Assembly: GCF_900143065.1 (NCBI RefSeq)
Contig: NZ_FRCX01000006.1
Coordinates: forward strand, 310,001 to 374,000
Direction of reading: 5' to 3'
Source: Duganella sacchari
GTDB lineage: Bacteria; Pseudomonadota; Gammaproteobacteria; Burkholderiales; Burkholderiaceae_D
DNA length: 64,000 nucleotides
In this document: positions 1 through 8,622 of the stretch, piece by piece
How positions within the stretch are numbered: position 1 is the stretch's first letter
Layout of the letters: each line of letters begins with the position of its first letter
Program-made: the position numbers and the translations under genes
The notes under the pieces: generated by a model
The model's database searches: none
What the model was told of the DNA's origin: nothing
Seen by the model: only the letters and a program-made list of their open reading frames with translations

Positions 1-306
1 GCCACGGCGGTCATGGGTGATGACGCGGAAGCCGTTATTCGCCAGGAAGAAGGCTGCCGATTCCCAGCTGTCCGAGCTCAGTGGCCAGCCGTGGCTCAGG
101 ATCACGGGCTGGCCATTGCGAGGACCCCAGTCCTTGTAATAGATCTCGACGCCGTCGCGGGTGGTGATGGTGGCGACGGTCCTGGTGACTTTGCCGGCTG
201 GCGCGGCGACCGCTTCGCTGCCCACTGCGGCCAGTGCGGTGGCGGCTGCGGCGACGGCGCTGCCGACCATGGCGTTGCGGCGGGATGGGTTGATCTGTTC
301 AGTCAT
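1..306 (-). CDS. Alpha/beta hydrolase (non-heme chloroperoxidase type), 5' part only
   Basis: The first 102 codons of a leftward gene that runs off the window edge. The N-terminus has NPSRRN followed by an alanine-rich hydrophobic stretch, which looks like a Tat or Sec export signal (about residues 1-35). The mature part reads [17 protein letters not shown], then the oxyanion-hole motif [10 protein letters not shown] and THDRRG, which is the usual opening of the chloroperoxidase/esterase branch of alpha/beta hydrolases. The catalytic Ser, Asp and His lie outside the window, so activity cannot be judged. No partner gene is visible; the macA operon starts divergently 233 bp away. Confidence 0.8.
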   Translation of the reverse strand, partial: MTEQINPSRRNAMVGSAVAAAATALAAVGSEAVAAPAGKVTRTVATITTRDGVEIYYKDWGPRNGQPVILSHGWPLSSDSWESAAFFLANNGFRVITHDRRG

Positions 307-400
307 GATGGTGCTCCGTAGTGAGATGAGATGAACGCATGGTAGGCAGAATTTCCCCGCTTGAGAACGGACATTCCTGCAAAGCCGGATTGCAATTTTG

Positions 401-422
401 CATATCCCGCCAGCTGGATATG
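401..422. promoter_or_regulatory. Perfect 7-bp inverted repeat, possible operator
   Basis: CATATCC and GGATATG arms are separated by 8 bp in the space between the divergent hydrolase and macA genes. The geometry fits a dimeric repressor site, but no regulator gene is adjacent. It lies about 35 bp upstream of the proposed macA promoter. Confidence 0.3.
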
Positions 423-457
423 GGCGCTTGACCCGGAAGGGTTAGTGGACCGACGTG

Positions 458-486
458 TTGCTTTAAAAACAAATCTGTTTGATACT
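458..486 (+). promoter_or_regulatory. Candidate sigma-70 promoter for the macAB-like operon
   Basis: TTGCTT (458-463), a 17-bp spacer and GATACT (481-486). This is the best housekeeping-type match between the hydrolase and macA, with a leader of about 45 bases. Weak -35 match, so only a candidate. Confidence 0.4.
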
Positions 487-539
487 TGCCGGGCTGATCC
501 GCATATCGCCGGATCTCACTATGGGACACACTGAAAACA

Positions 540-1784
540 ATGGCTTTCCTGACCAAAAAGAAGCTGGTGCTGGCCGTCGGCCTGCTCGTGATCGGCGGTG
601 CTGCAGCCGCGTACTATTCCAAAAGCAAGACCCCCGTGATGGAGGCGCCACGCTTCCGCACGGCGGCGGTCGATACCGGCAATATCACGCAGACGGTAAC
701 GGCCACCGGGACCATTAATCCGGTCGCCCTGATTAACATTGGCTCGCAGGTTTCGGGCACGGTGAGCGAGCTCAAAGCGGACTTCAACGACCACGTGACC
801 AAGGGCCAGGTGCTGCTGAAACTGGACCCGACCATCTTCAACGCGCAGATCCGCCAGGCCGATGCGCAGCTGGCGTCGGCCAAGGCCTCGCTGCGGCTGG
901 CGCAGGCTACGCACCAGCGTAATCAGTCGCTGCTGACGCAAAGCTATATCTCGCCGCTGGCGCTGGACCAGTCCAAGCGCGAGGTCGATGTGGCGCAGGC
1001 GAATATCCAGCTGGCGCAGGCGCAGCTGGCGCGCGCGCAGGCCGATCTGGATAACAGTGTGATCCGCTCGCCGATCGATGGTGTCATCATCAAGCGGACC
1101 GTGGACCTGGGCCAGACCGTGGCGGCATCCTTTACCACGCCGCAGCTGTTCCAGATCGCGCGCGACCTGACCAAAATGCAGATCGACACCAGCGTGTCGG
1201 AAGCGGACGTCGGCCAGCTCAAGGAAGGCCAGGAAGCCCGCTTCGTGGTGGACGCCTATCCAGACAAGGAATTCAATGCGCGCATGCGCCAGTTCCGTCT
1301 TGCTGCCAATGTGGTGCAGAACGTGGTTACCTACAACGTGGTGCTGGACGTCGATAACAAGGACGAGTTGCTGAAGCCGGGCATGACGGCGCAAGTGCGT
1401 CTGCTGGTGGGCAATCGCCAGAACGTGCTGCGGGTGCCGACTGCCGCGCTGCGCTTCCGCCTGAGCGACGAGGAAATCGAGAGGCAGAAGAAGGCCGCCG
1501 AAACGGCCGCCGGCAAATCCGCCTCCGCCTCCGCTTCGGCCAGCGCCACCGCTGCCGCTGCCGCAGACACGCCGCAGGATGATGATGCCTCCTTCCGCAC
1601 CAAGGCTGACCTGGCGCGCTCCTTCCGAATCTACACGCTGGACGCGCACAACGAGCCTAAAGCGCTGGACGTGCGCATCGGCCTGTCCAACTTCCGCTAC
1701 ACCGAAGTGGTGGGCGGTGAGCTGAAAAAGGGCGACAAGGTCATCACCCGCGCGATAGGCGGTGAAAAAGAAGGTGGCCTGTGA
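540..1784 (+). CDS. macA: MacA-like efflux periplasmic adaptor (HlyD/RND family)
   Basis: Membrane-fusion protein that bridges an inner-membrane MacB-type ABC pump and a TolC-type outer-membrane channel. Residues 8-26 form one N-terminal membrane anchor. Then come the lipoyl/barrel-sandwich half motif (NIGSQVSGTVSEL), an alpha-hairpin (about 95-175, rich in QA/LAQAQLARAQ repeats), the second half (NSVIRSPIDGVIIKRTVDLGQTV) and a beta-barrel. Near residue 320 there is an Ala/Ser-rich low-complexity insert (SASASASASATAAAAA) that MacA proteins normally lack. The stop codon overlaps the GTG start of the ATPase gene. No TolC gene follows in this window. The specific substrate is unknown; lipoprotein, peptide, macrolide or siderophore export are all possible for the family. 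Confidence 0.88.
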   Translation: MAFLTKKKLVLAVGLLVIGGAAAAYYSKSKTPVMEAPRFRTAAVDTGNITQTVTATGTINPVALINIGSQVSGTVSELKADFNDHVTKGQVLLKLDPTIFNAQIRQADAQLASAKASLRLAQATHQRNQSLLTQSYISPLALDQSKREVDVAQANIQLAQAQLARAQADLDNSVIRSPIDGVIIKRTVDLGQTVAASFTTPQLFQIARDLTKMQIDTSVSEADVGQLKEGQEARFVVDAYPDKEFNARMRQFRLAANVVQNVVTYNVVLDVDNKDELLKPGMTAQVRLLVGNRQNVLRVPTAALRFRLSDEEIERQKKAAETAAGKSASASASASATAAAAADTPQDDDASFRTKADLARSFRIYTLDAHNEPKALDVRIGLSNFRYTEVVGGELKKGDKVITRAIGGEKEGGL

Positions 1785-2524
1785 GTGCGGCGGAACTGCT
1801 GATCGATATTCGCCAGGTCACCAAAAGCTACTTCTCCGGCAGCGTCGAAACGCAGGTACTGCATGGCATAGACCTGGCCGTGCCGCGCGGCGACTTCCTG
1901 GCGGTGATGGGGCAATCCGGCTCCGGCAAATCGACGCTGATGAATATTTTCGGTTGCCTCGACCAGGCGACGGGCGGCAGCTACTTCCTCAATGGCGTCG
2001 ATACGCTGACCCTGTCGCGCAATGAGCTGGCGACCATCCGCAACCGCACCATCGGCTTTGTGTTCCAGAGCTTTAACCTCATCAAGCGCATGAGCGTGGC
2101 GGAGAACGTCGCGCTGCCGCTGATCTACGCGGGCGTATCACGCGCCAAGGCGCATGCCAAGGCATTGGTGGAGCTGGAGCGCGTGGGCTTGAAGGAGATG
2201 GCCAAACGCACGCCGAACCAGCTGTCCGGCGGCCAGCAGCAGCGCGTGGCGATTGCGCGCGCGCTGGTGGGCGATCCGCCGCTGATCCTGGCCGATGAAC
2301 CGACCGGCAACCTCGATACGCAAACCAGCGAGGAGATCATGCGCTCGTTCCAGGAGTTGAACCAGGAGCGCGGCATCACCATCCTGCTGGTGACGCATGA
2401 ACCGGACATCGCCGCCTACAGCAAGCGCCTGATGCGGCTCAAGGATGGCCGCGTCCTATACGACGGCCCGGCAGAGGAAGGCTTGCGCCAGCTGGCGCTG
2501 AGCCACGAATCAATTACGGTATAA
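1781..2524 (+). CDS. macB: MacB-type ABC transporter ATP-binding protein
   Basis: Nucleotide-binding subunit of the efflux pump. Walker A GQSGSGKS near residue 44, Q-loop, signature LSGGQQQR near 147, and Walker B LILADEPTGNLDT directly after it. The TGNLDT extension is typical of the LolD/MacB/FtsE ATPase group. The start is a GTG overlapping the macA stop by 4 bp, which indicates translational coupling. In E. coli MacB the ATPase and permease are one polypeptide; here they are split into two genes, as is common in this clade. 247 residues is normal for a stand-alone ATPase of this group. Confidence 0.9.
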   Translation: MSAAELLIDIRQVTKSYFSGSVETQVLHGIDLAVPRGDFLAVMGQSGSGKSTLMNIFGCLDQATGGSYFLNGVDTLTLSRNELATIRNRTIGFVFQSFNLIKRMSVAENVALPLIYAGVSRAKAHAKALVELERVGLKEMAKRTPNQLSGGQQQRVAIARALVGDPPLILADEPTGNLDTQTSEEIMRSFQELNQERGITILLVTHEPDIAAYSKRLMRLKDGRVLYDGPAEEGLRQLALSHESITV

Positions 2525-2529
2525 ACGAT

Positions 2530-3753
2530 ATGAACTTTTTACAGATCGTAGTGGAGGCGTTCCGCTCCATGCTGGCGAACCGCCTGCGTACGCTGCTGAC
2601 CATGCTGGGCATCATCATCGGCATTACGTCGGTGGTGCTGCTGCTGGCGGTGGGCGACAGCATGAAGCGCTTTATCGCCAAGGAGCTGGAACAGCTGGGC
2701 ACCAATATGCTGTTCGTTTCGCCGGGCGGCGACCGCGCGCAGCAGCAGCGCATGCGCAACGGCGCACAGCCGGCGCTGACCATCAGGGATGCAGCGGCGC
2801 TGGACCAGCTGCCATCGCTGGCGGGGGCGGCGCCAGTGCTGCAGGGCGGGTTTAATCTGGCCGTCGGCAACGAGAATGCGTCCAAGACCGTGCACGGCGT
2901 GACGCCGGCCATGTTCAAGATCCGCGGTTGGAAGGTGGACAAGGGCAGCGCCTTCAGCGACGCCGACGTACGGGCTTCGGCGCGCATGGTGGTCATCGGC
3001 CGCAAGATCGCCGACCAGTTCTTCTACAAGACCGACCCGCTGGGCAAATACATCCGCATCGAGAACGTCTCGTTCCAGGTGGTGGGCGTGTTGTACGGCG
3101 AGGGCAAGCAGGTCGATGGTGGCGACTTGAGCGAGTATGTGATCGTGCCGATTACGGCGGCTGCGGCCAACCTGGTCAAGGTGCAGTTCCCCGGCAATGT
3201 GCATTACGTGGTGGCGCAGGGTAAGTCGGGCGGCGATTTGAAGGATGCCATCCAGGACATCAGTGAAACGCTGCGCGACCGCCATCACATCAAGATCGAC
3301 CAGCCGGATGACTTCCGCATCGATAACCTGGCGTCGTTCGCGGAGACGGCGCAGAAGATCAGCGCCGGCATTGCGCTGCTCCTGGGGCTGATCGGCGCCA
3401 TCTCGCTGGTGGTGGGCGGCATCGGCATCATGAACATCATGCTGGTGTCGGTGACCGAGCGTACGCGTGAAATCGGCATCCGCATGGCGATCGGCGCCAA
3501 GCCGCGCGATGTGCTGCTGCAGTTCCTGACCGAGGCGGTGGTGATCTGCCTGGTGGGCGGTATCTTCGGGATTCTGCTGGCCAGCGGCGCGGCAGCCGGG
3601 ATTACGGCAACCGGCAAGTTCGACGTCATCATCACCTTGCGTGCAGTGATCGTGGCGTGCGGCTTCTCCAGCCTGGTGGGTGTGTTCTTCGGCTTCTATC
3701 CGGCGCGCAGGGCATCCAAGCTGCTGCCGGTGGACTGCCTGCGCTACGAGTAA
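2530..3753 (+). CDS. MacB-like ABC transporter permease (FtsX domain)
   Basis: Permease partner of the preceding ATPase. An N-terminal transmembrane helix (about 20-40, inside the motif NRLRTLLTMLGIIIGITSVV) is followed by a large periplasmic MacB-PCD domain (about 45-270) and three C-terminal helices (about 275-400). The segment VTERTREIGIRMAIGAKPRDV is the conserved FtsX/MacB coupling motif. Only 5 bp separate it from the ATPase gene. It mechanically drives the MacA adaptor rather than moving substrate through the inner membrane. Its stop codon abuts the stop of the convergent gene on the other strand. Confidence 0.9.
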   Translation: MNFLQIVVEAFRSMLANRLRTLLTMLGIIIGITSVVLLLAVGDSMKRFIAKELEQLGTNMLFVSPGGDRAQQQRMRNGAQPALTIRDAAALDQLPSLAGAAPVLQGGFNLAVGNENASKTVHGVTPAMFKIRGWKVDKGSAFSDADVRASARMVVIGRKIADQFFYKTDPLGKYIRIENVSFQVVGVLYGEGKQVDGGDLSEYVIVPITAAAANLVKVQFPGNVHYVVAQGKSGGDLKDAIQDISETLRDRHHIKIDQPDDFRIDNLASFAETAQKISAGIALLLGLIGAISLVVGGIGIMNIMLVSVTERTREIGIRMAIGAKPRDVLLQFLTEAVVICLVGGIFGILLASGAAAGITATGKFDVIITLRAVIVACGFSSLVGVFFGFYPARRASKLLPVDCLRYE

Positions 3754-4212
3754 TCAGTATTCGAAGCGTTTGCCGCGCGAGGATGCTTTGGTGAAGATGG
3801 TGTGCTCGTCGCGCTCCTTGCGAACTGCCTCGCGGCGTTCGTTGTTGGCGCGGCGGCGTTCTTCGATCCGGGCGTTATGCTCGTCGATGCGCTGCTGCGT
3901 CTTCATGCCCTGTTTGCTGTTTTGCAGCAGGCCGAATTTTTGCAGCAGGGCGGCGGCCCACAGCAGGAATATCATCAGCAGCAACAGCAGGTAGCCGGCC
4001 TGCCACAGCCCGTAGTTCTGGCTGATGAAGGGGAAGATGGGGGAAGCGTCTTCCAGCCATCCCTGGCCCAGGATGCCCAAGGCGGCCGCCAGCACGCCCA
4101 GACCGATGGTCTTGGCAATCATCCAGCGGCTGGCACGGATACGCTGCTCCCAGAAGGCTTGCGGATCGTCCAGTTGGTCGAGATAAGGGGAATGGTCGTG
4201 TTGCGTGGTCAT
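3754..4212 (-). CDS. Two-helix membrane protein with charged C-terminal tail, unknown
   Basis: 152 residues from the ATG chosen here (MTTQHDHSPYLDQLDD); an in-frame start 19 codons further up is possible but would add a non-typical leader. There are two predicted membrane helices (about 31-53 and 66-88). A strongly charged Arg/Glu-rich C-terminus follows (EERRRANNERREAVRKERDE), likely an alpha-helical cytoplasmic tail. I do not recognise the family. It converges with the MacB permease gene with no intergenic base, and it is transcribed away from the S10 peptidase gene that starts 180 bp upstream of it. Confidence 0.6.
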   Translation of the reverse strand: MTTQHDHSPYLDQLDDPQAFWEQRIRASRWMIAKTIGLGVLAAALGILGQGWLEDASPIFPFISQNYGLWQAGYLLLLLMIFLLWAAALLQKFGLLQNSKQGMKTQQRIDEHNARIEERRRANNERREAVRKERDEHTIFTKASSRGKRFEY

Positions 4213-4392
4213 AGCGACAATTTTTTCGGGCGCCAATATTGCGGCGGGAATTATCTCATAGTTTTCCACAAGGAAATTGTCATGGTGTTGATTTTCCCCA
4301 GGCTTTTTTCAGCTGGGCGGCTTCAAGTAGTTCATTGTGTTTTGGTATTTAGTTGAACTACCATAGATTTTTTCACCCCCTTGAGAGATGCC

Positions 4393-5925
4393 ATGAAATC
4401 CAAGCTTGCCGTACTGATGTTGCTGGCCATAAGCTCAGCAGCATTTTCCCAGGATGCCGACAAGGCGCCCGCCGTCAGCAAAGAACGCGCCGCCGAACTG
4501 CAAGCTTCCGAGCGCCTGCTCAAGGCGGATGCGCAAGTCAGCAAGACGGGCCAGGTGACGATCAAGGGCAAGCTGGTGCCGTACAAGGTGACGGCGGGCA
4601 CGCAGCCGGTGTGGGACAAGGATGGCAAGGTGACGGCGTCGCTGTTCTATACCTACTACCAGCGTACGGATGTCAGCGACAAGGGCAAGCGTCCGCTGGT
4701 GCTGTCGTTTAATGGCGGCCCGGGTTCGGCGTCGGTGTGGATGCACGTTGCCTACACCGGTCCCAAGGTGTTGAATCTGGATGCGGAAGGTTATCCGGTG
4801 CAGCCGTATGGCGTCAAGGACAACCCGCATTCGATACTCGACGTCGCCGATATTGTGTATATCGATCCGGTCAACACCGGCTTCTCGCGCGTGCTGGATG
4901 GGAAGGCTGACCGTTCGCGCTTCTTTGGCGTGAATGCGGACATTCAGTATCTGGCTGAGTGGGTGAGCACTTTTGTGTCCCGCGAAGGCCGCTGGACCTC
5001 GCCGAAATACCTGATCGGCGAAAGCTACGGCACCTCGCGCGTGTCCGGTCTGGCGCTGGAACTGCAAAACGCGCAGTGGATGTATCTGAATGGCGTGGTG
5101 CTGGTGTCGCCGACGGAGCTGGGCCTGAAACGCGACGGCGCGGTGGATGATGCGTTGAAGCTGCCGTATTACGCCGCCACCGCGTGGTACCAGAAAGTGC
5201 TGCCAGCCGACCTGCAAGCGAAGGATCTGAAGGACGTGCTGCCGGAAGTGGAAGCCTTCACCACCGATGAATTCCTGCCGGCGCTGGCCAAGGGCGGTTT
5301 CCTCGATGCGCAGAAGCGTGCGCAGATTGCTGCCAAGGTCGCACGCTATTCCGGCCTGTCGGCGGAATACGTTTTGCAGAATAACCTGGCGGTGCAACCG
5401 CAGCAGTTCTGGAAAGAGCTGCTGCGCAAGCAGGGCAAGACCGTGGGCCGCCTGGACTCGCGCTACCTGGGCATCGACAAGACTGATTCGGGCGACAAGG
5501 TCGATTACAACGCCGAGCTGACCTCGTGGCTGCACTCGTTCACGCCGGCCATCAACCAGTACCTGCGCGTGGACCTGGGCTACAAGACCGACGTCAAATA
5601 CAATCTGTTCGGCGACGTCCATCCGTGGGATTACAAGAACGAGAATACGGGCGAGAACCTGCGTCTGGCCATGGCTGCCAATCCGTATCTGAAAGTGATG
5701 ATCCAGTCGGGCTACTACGATGGTGCCTGCACCTACTTCGACGCCAAGTACACCATGTGGCATCTGGACCCGAGCGGCAAGATGAAAGACCGCCTGCGTT
5801 TTGAAGGCTACCGCAGCGGCCACATGATGTATCTGCGTTCGGCCGACCTGGCGACCGCGAATGACGACCTGCGCGACTTCATCCGCTCCGCCACGCCAGC
5901 ACAGAACGCACCAGCCAGGTATTGA
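4393..5925 (+). CDS. Exported S10 serine carboxypeptidase
   Basis: Secreted or periplasmic serine carboxypeptidase that removes C-terminal residues from peptides. MKSKLAVLMLLAISSAAFSQ is a clear signal peptide, so the ATG at 4393 is preferred over a TTG four codons upstream. Family motifs are present in order: LSFNGGPGSASVWMH (oxyanion), GESYGTSR with the catalytic Ser, the Asp region MIQSGYYDGACTYFDA, and SGHMMYLR with the catalytic His near the C-terminus. The length of 510 residues fits bacterial S10 enzymes. It stands alone; the next gene converges from the other strand one base after its stop. Confidence 0.9.
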   Translation: MKSKLAVLMLLAISSAAFSQDADKAPAVSKERAAELQASERLLKADAQVSKTGQVTIKGKLVPYKVTAGTQPVWDKDGKVTASLFYTYYQRTDVSDKGKRPLVLSFNGGPGSASVWMHVAYTGPKVLNLDAEGYPVQPYGVKDNPHSILDVADIVYIDPVNTGFSRVLDGKADRSRFFGVNADIQYLAEWVSTFVSREGRWTSPKYLIGESYGTSRVSGLALELQNAQWMYLNGVVLVSPTELGLKRDGAVDDALKLPYYAATAWYQKVLPADLQAKDLKDVLPEVEAFTTDEFLPALAKGGFLDAQKRAQIAAKVARYSGLSAEYVLQNNLAVQPQQFWKELLRKQGKTVGRLDSRYLGIDKTDSGDKVDYNAELTSWLHSFTPAINQYLRVDLGYKTDVKYNLFGDVHPWDYKNENTGENLRLAMAANPYLKVMIQSGYYDGACTYFDAKYTMWHLDPSGKMKDRLRFEGYRSGHMMYLRSADLATANDDLRDFIRSATPAQNAPARY

Positions 5926-5926
5926 T

Positions 5927-7729
5927 TCAGCTGGCCGTGCGCTGTAGCTGGCGCACGAAGGATTCCGGCGGCATGAAGCCGATCACGCGCGCCTGCAGCA
6001 CTTCCTTGCCGCGGGCGTCGAACAGGATGATGCCGGGTGGGCCGAACAGCTGGAAGCGCTTCATGAGCGCCTTGTCGTCGGCGTTGTTGGCGCTGACGTC
6101 TGCCTGGATCAGCTGCATGTCCTGCATGGCGGCGGCAACGCGGCGTTCGGAGAAAGTCATGCGCTCCATCTCTTTGCAGGCCACGCACCAGTCGGCGTAG
6201 AAGTCGAGCATGACCGGCTTGCTGGTAGACGCCAATACCTTGTCCAGATCCGCCACGGTGCGGATGCGGCTGAAGCGCGGGCCTTCGCGTGCGGCGGTCT
6301 GTTCGCCAGCCACTGCGCTGCCGCCGCGCAGATGCGCCAGCGGTTGCAGCACGTCGGTGCCGGAACTGGCGGCGCCCACCAGTTCAAACAAACCGCCCAG
6401 CAGCATCACCACGCCGATTGCCTTGGCGGCATAGGCGCCAAGGCCCGCTCCGTGCGGCAGCGCTTCGCCTGTGCGCAGGAAGGCCGCGCACAGGATGGCA
6501 AACGCGCCCCACAACGCCATGCTGGCAGTCACCGGCAGGACAGGGCCGATCATCCAGATTGCTACCGCGATCAGCAGCAGGCCGAAGACCTTCTTGACGC
6601 TGTTCATCCAGGCGCCGGCGCGGGGCAGCAGGCTGCCTGCCGACAGGCCGGTCAGCAGCAGCGGTACGCTCATGCCGGTGGCCATCGAGAACAGCGCCCA
6701 GCCGCCCGTGGCGGCGTTGCCGGTCTGGCTGATGTAGAGCAGGGCGCCGGCCAGCGGACCGGCAACGCAAGGACCGACAATCAGCGCGGACAGTGCACCC
6801 ATGATGAAGACGCCGATGATTTTGCCGCCGCTCTGGCGGCCGCTGGATGCGGTCAGCCTGCTTTGCAGCGCGCTCGGGAGCTGGAGCTGGTAGACGTCGA
6901 ACATCGACAGGGCCAGCGCGAACAGCAGCGCGCCGAAGGTCAGCAGCACCCAGGGCTTTTGCAGCGCGCCAGCCAGGCCTTCACCTGCAAGCCCGGCGCC
7001 GACGCCGAGTGCGGTGTAGACCAGCGCCATGCCCAGGCTGTAGGCGCTGGCCAGCAGCAGGCCGCGTTTGCGCGTGACGTTACCTTCGCCGACGATGATG
7101 GAGGACAGGATGGGAACCATGGGCAGCACGCATGGCGTGAACGACAGCAGCAGGCCAAACACCAGGAAGGCGCCACCGATGCGCCAGGCGCTGCCGCTTT
7201 GCAGTGTGCGCTGGGCGAGGGAGGTATCGTCTTCGGCGGCAGGCGGGGCCGCCTTAGCTGTAGCCGTCGCCGGCCCCACGCTCGCTGCGGCATCCGCTAC
7301 CTTTGCGCTCAGCGCACCGGGGGCGGCGGGGGTCACGCTATAGGTCACCACGACCGGCGGGTAGCACAGGCCCGCATCCGCACATCCCTGATAGCTGACA
7401 GTCAGATCGAACGGCGCGGTGCCGCTGACCGGCAGGTTGAGGTCCAGCGCCGCGTAGTAGGTTTCCATCTCCTTGCCAAAATTCTCATCGAACTTGCGCT
7501 GCCCCGCAGGCAGCTGCGGTTGCGCCACGCCTGGTCCGCTGAAGGACAGACGCTCACGATACAGGTGATAACCGTCGGGCATTGTCCAATGCAGGCCGAC
7601 GGTGTGTGCATCGCGCAGCTCGGCCTTGAGCACGAACGCCTGTTCCGGTGGCAGGAAATCATCCGCGAACGCGGCTGGCAACCACGCGGCAAGCAGCAGC
7701 GCGCACAGCCAGTTGAAAACATACTTCAT
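5927..7729 (-). CDS. dsbD: DsbD, thiol:disulfide interchange protein
   Basis: Moves electrons from cytoplasmic thioredoxin across the inner membrane to periplasmic thiol proteins. A signal peptide (about 1-22) precedes the periplasmic alpha domain with its redox Cys pair (CADAGLC, about 115-122). The eight-helix beta domain follows with FTPCVLPMVP and GPCVAGPLAG, each carrying one membrane Cys. The C-terminal thioredoxin-like gamma domain has DWCVACKEM near residue 513. All six redox cysteines are visible. It is the last gene of the tlpA-DUF4266-DUF3570-apbE-dsbD run and overlaps apbE by 4 bp. It could therefore reduce the TlpA-like protein encoded at the head of the run. Confidence 0.95.
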   Translation of the reverse strand: MKYVFNWLCALLLAAWLPAAFADDFLPPEQAFVLKAELRDAHTVGLHWTMPDGYHLYRERLSFSGPGVAQPQLPAGQRKFDENFGKEMETYYAALDLNLPVSGTAPFDLTVSYQGCADAGLCYPPVVVTYSVTPAAPGALSAKVADAAASVGPATATAKAAPPAAEDDTSLAQRTLQSGSAWRIGGAFLVFGLLLSFTPCVLPMVPILSSIIVGEGNVTRKRGLLLASAYSLGMALVYTALGVGAGLAGEGLAGALQKPWVLLTFGALLFALALSMFDVYQLQLPSALQSRLTASSGRQSGGKIIGVFIMGALSALIVGPCVAGPLAGALLYISQTGNAATGGWALFSMATGMSVPLLLTGLSAGSLLPRAGAWMNSVKKVFGLLLIAVAIWMIGPVLPVTASMALWGAFAILCAAFLRTGEALPHGAGLGAYAAKAIGVVMLLGGLFELVGAASSGTDVLQPLAHLRGGSAVAGEQTAAREGPRFSRIRTVADLDKVLASTSKPVMLDFYADWCVACKEMERMTFSERRVAAAMQDMQLIQADVSANNADDKALMKRFQLFGPPGIILFDARGKEVLQARVIGFMPPESFVRQLQRTAS

Positions 7730-8622
7730 GGGGTTCTCCGAAAAATACGGCCATCGTGATCGATGGCCAGGTAACTCAAGCCGGAACGGTCGAGGAAATC
7801 GCGTCCGTCTTCTTCCAGCAGCATGGCCGTGGTGGTGCAGCTGCCTGCGGTGATCGCCAGCGGCGCCAGTACACTGACCGAGCGCCAGTAAGACACTGGC
7901 ATGCCGCTGCGCGGATCAAGCACATGGCAATAGCGCCGGCCATCCACTTCAATAAAGCGTTCGTAATCGCCGCTGGTCGCCAGCGCGCCACGGCTGATGG
8001 GAATGCTGGCCACCGTGGCCGATATATCGCGCGGGTCCTGGATGCCGATATCCCAGGCTGCGCCGTCAGGACGCGGGCCGAGGAAGCGCATGTCGCCACC
8101 CAGGTTGACATAGCCATGCCTGACACCCATGACCGCCAGCACTTCTGCCGCGCGGTCGACGGCGTACTCCTTGCCGAAGCCGCCGAAGTCCAGTTCCATG
8201 CCCGGCAATGGCAGGAATACGGATGCGCCGTTGTGCAGGACCTTGTCCCAGCCGACCAGCGGCAGCAGGTCGCGTAATGCGCTGGTCTGCGGCAGGACCG
8301 CATTGCGGAAATCCCAGGCTTTGCGCAGTACGCCGGAGGTGATGTCGAACCGGCCATCGCTGGTGGCGTGCAGGCGGTCGGCATAAGCCAGCAGCGCTGC
8401 CGTCTCCTCGTCGCAGGCGACGGCATGCTTGCCGGCTGCCGCGTTGATGCGGCTGACTACACTGTCATCGCGATAGCGCGAATACTTTTGCTCGATACGG
8501 CGCACTTCATCGATGGCGTGCATGGCGATGTGACGCGCCGCATCGCCATCGGGGGCGGCGATGCGGACTTCGCAGCGGCTGCCCATGGCGGCAAAGGAGA
8601 CAGTGTAGAGGTCCGCTACCAT
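7726..8622 (-). CDS. apbE: ApbE, FAD:protein FMN transferase
   Basis: Attaches FMN covalently to Ser/Thr of exported flavoproteins, using FAD and Mg2+. The motifs AMGSRCEVRI, the flavin site ELDFGGFGKEYAVDRA, VNLGGDMRFLG, YCHVLDPRSGMPV and a C-terminal SCTTTAMLLEEDG (metal/flavin binding) occur in the normal order. ATG at 8622 is chosen because it overlaps the DUF3570 stop by 7 bp; the resulting 298 residues match ApbE length. No lipobox or clear signal peptide is seen. No protein with the usual flavinylation motif (D-G-A-T/S-x-x-T/S) was noticed nearby, so its substrate is not obvious. Confidence 0.93.
   Translation of the reverse strand: MVADLYTVSFAAMGSRCEVRIAAPDGDAARHIAMHAIDEVRRIEQKYSRYRDDSVVSRINAAAGKHAVACDEETAALLAYADRLHATSDGRFDITSGVLRKAWDFRNAVLPQTSALRDLLPLVGWDKVLHNGASVFLPLPGMELDFGGFGKEYAVDRAAEVLAVMGVRHGYVNLGGDMRFLGPRPDGAAWDIGIQDPRDISATVASIPISRGALATSGDYERFIEVDGRRYCHVLDPRSGMPVSYWRSVSVLAPLAITAGSCTTTAMLLEEDGRDFLDRSGLSYLAIDHDGRIFRRTP

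Noticed and set aside
383-404. GGATTGCAATTTTGCATATCC as a possible palindrome near macA
   Set aside because: Too many mismatches when compared with its reverse complement; the CATATCC dyad next to it is the better candidate.
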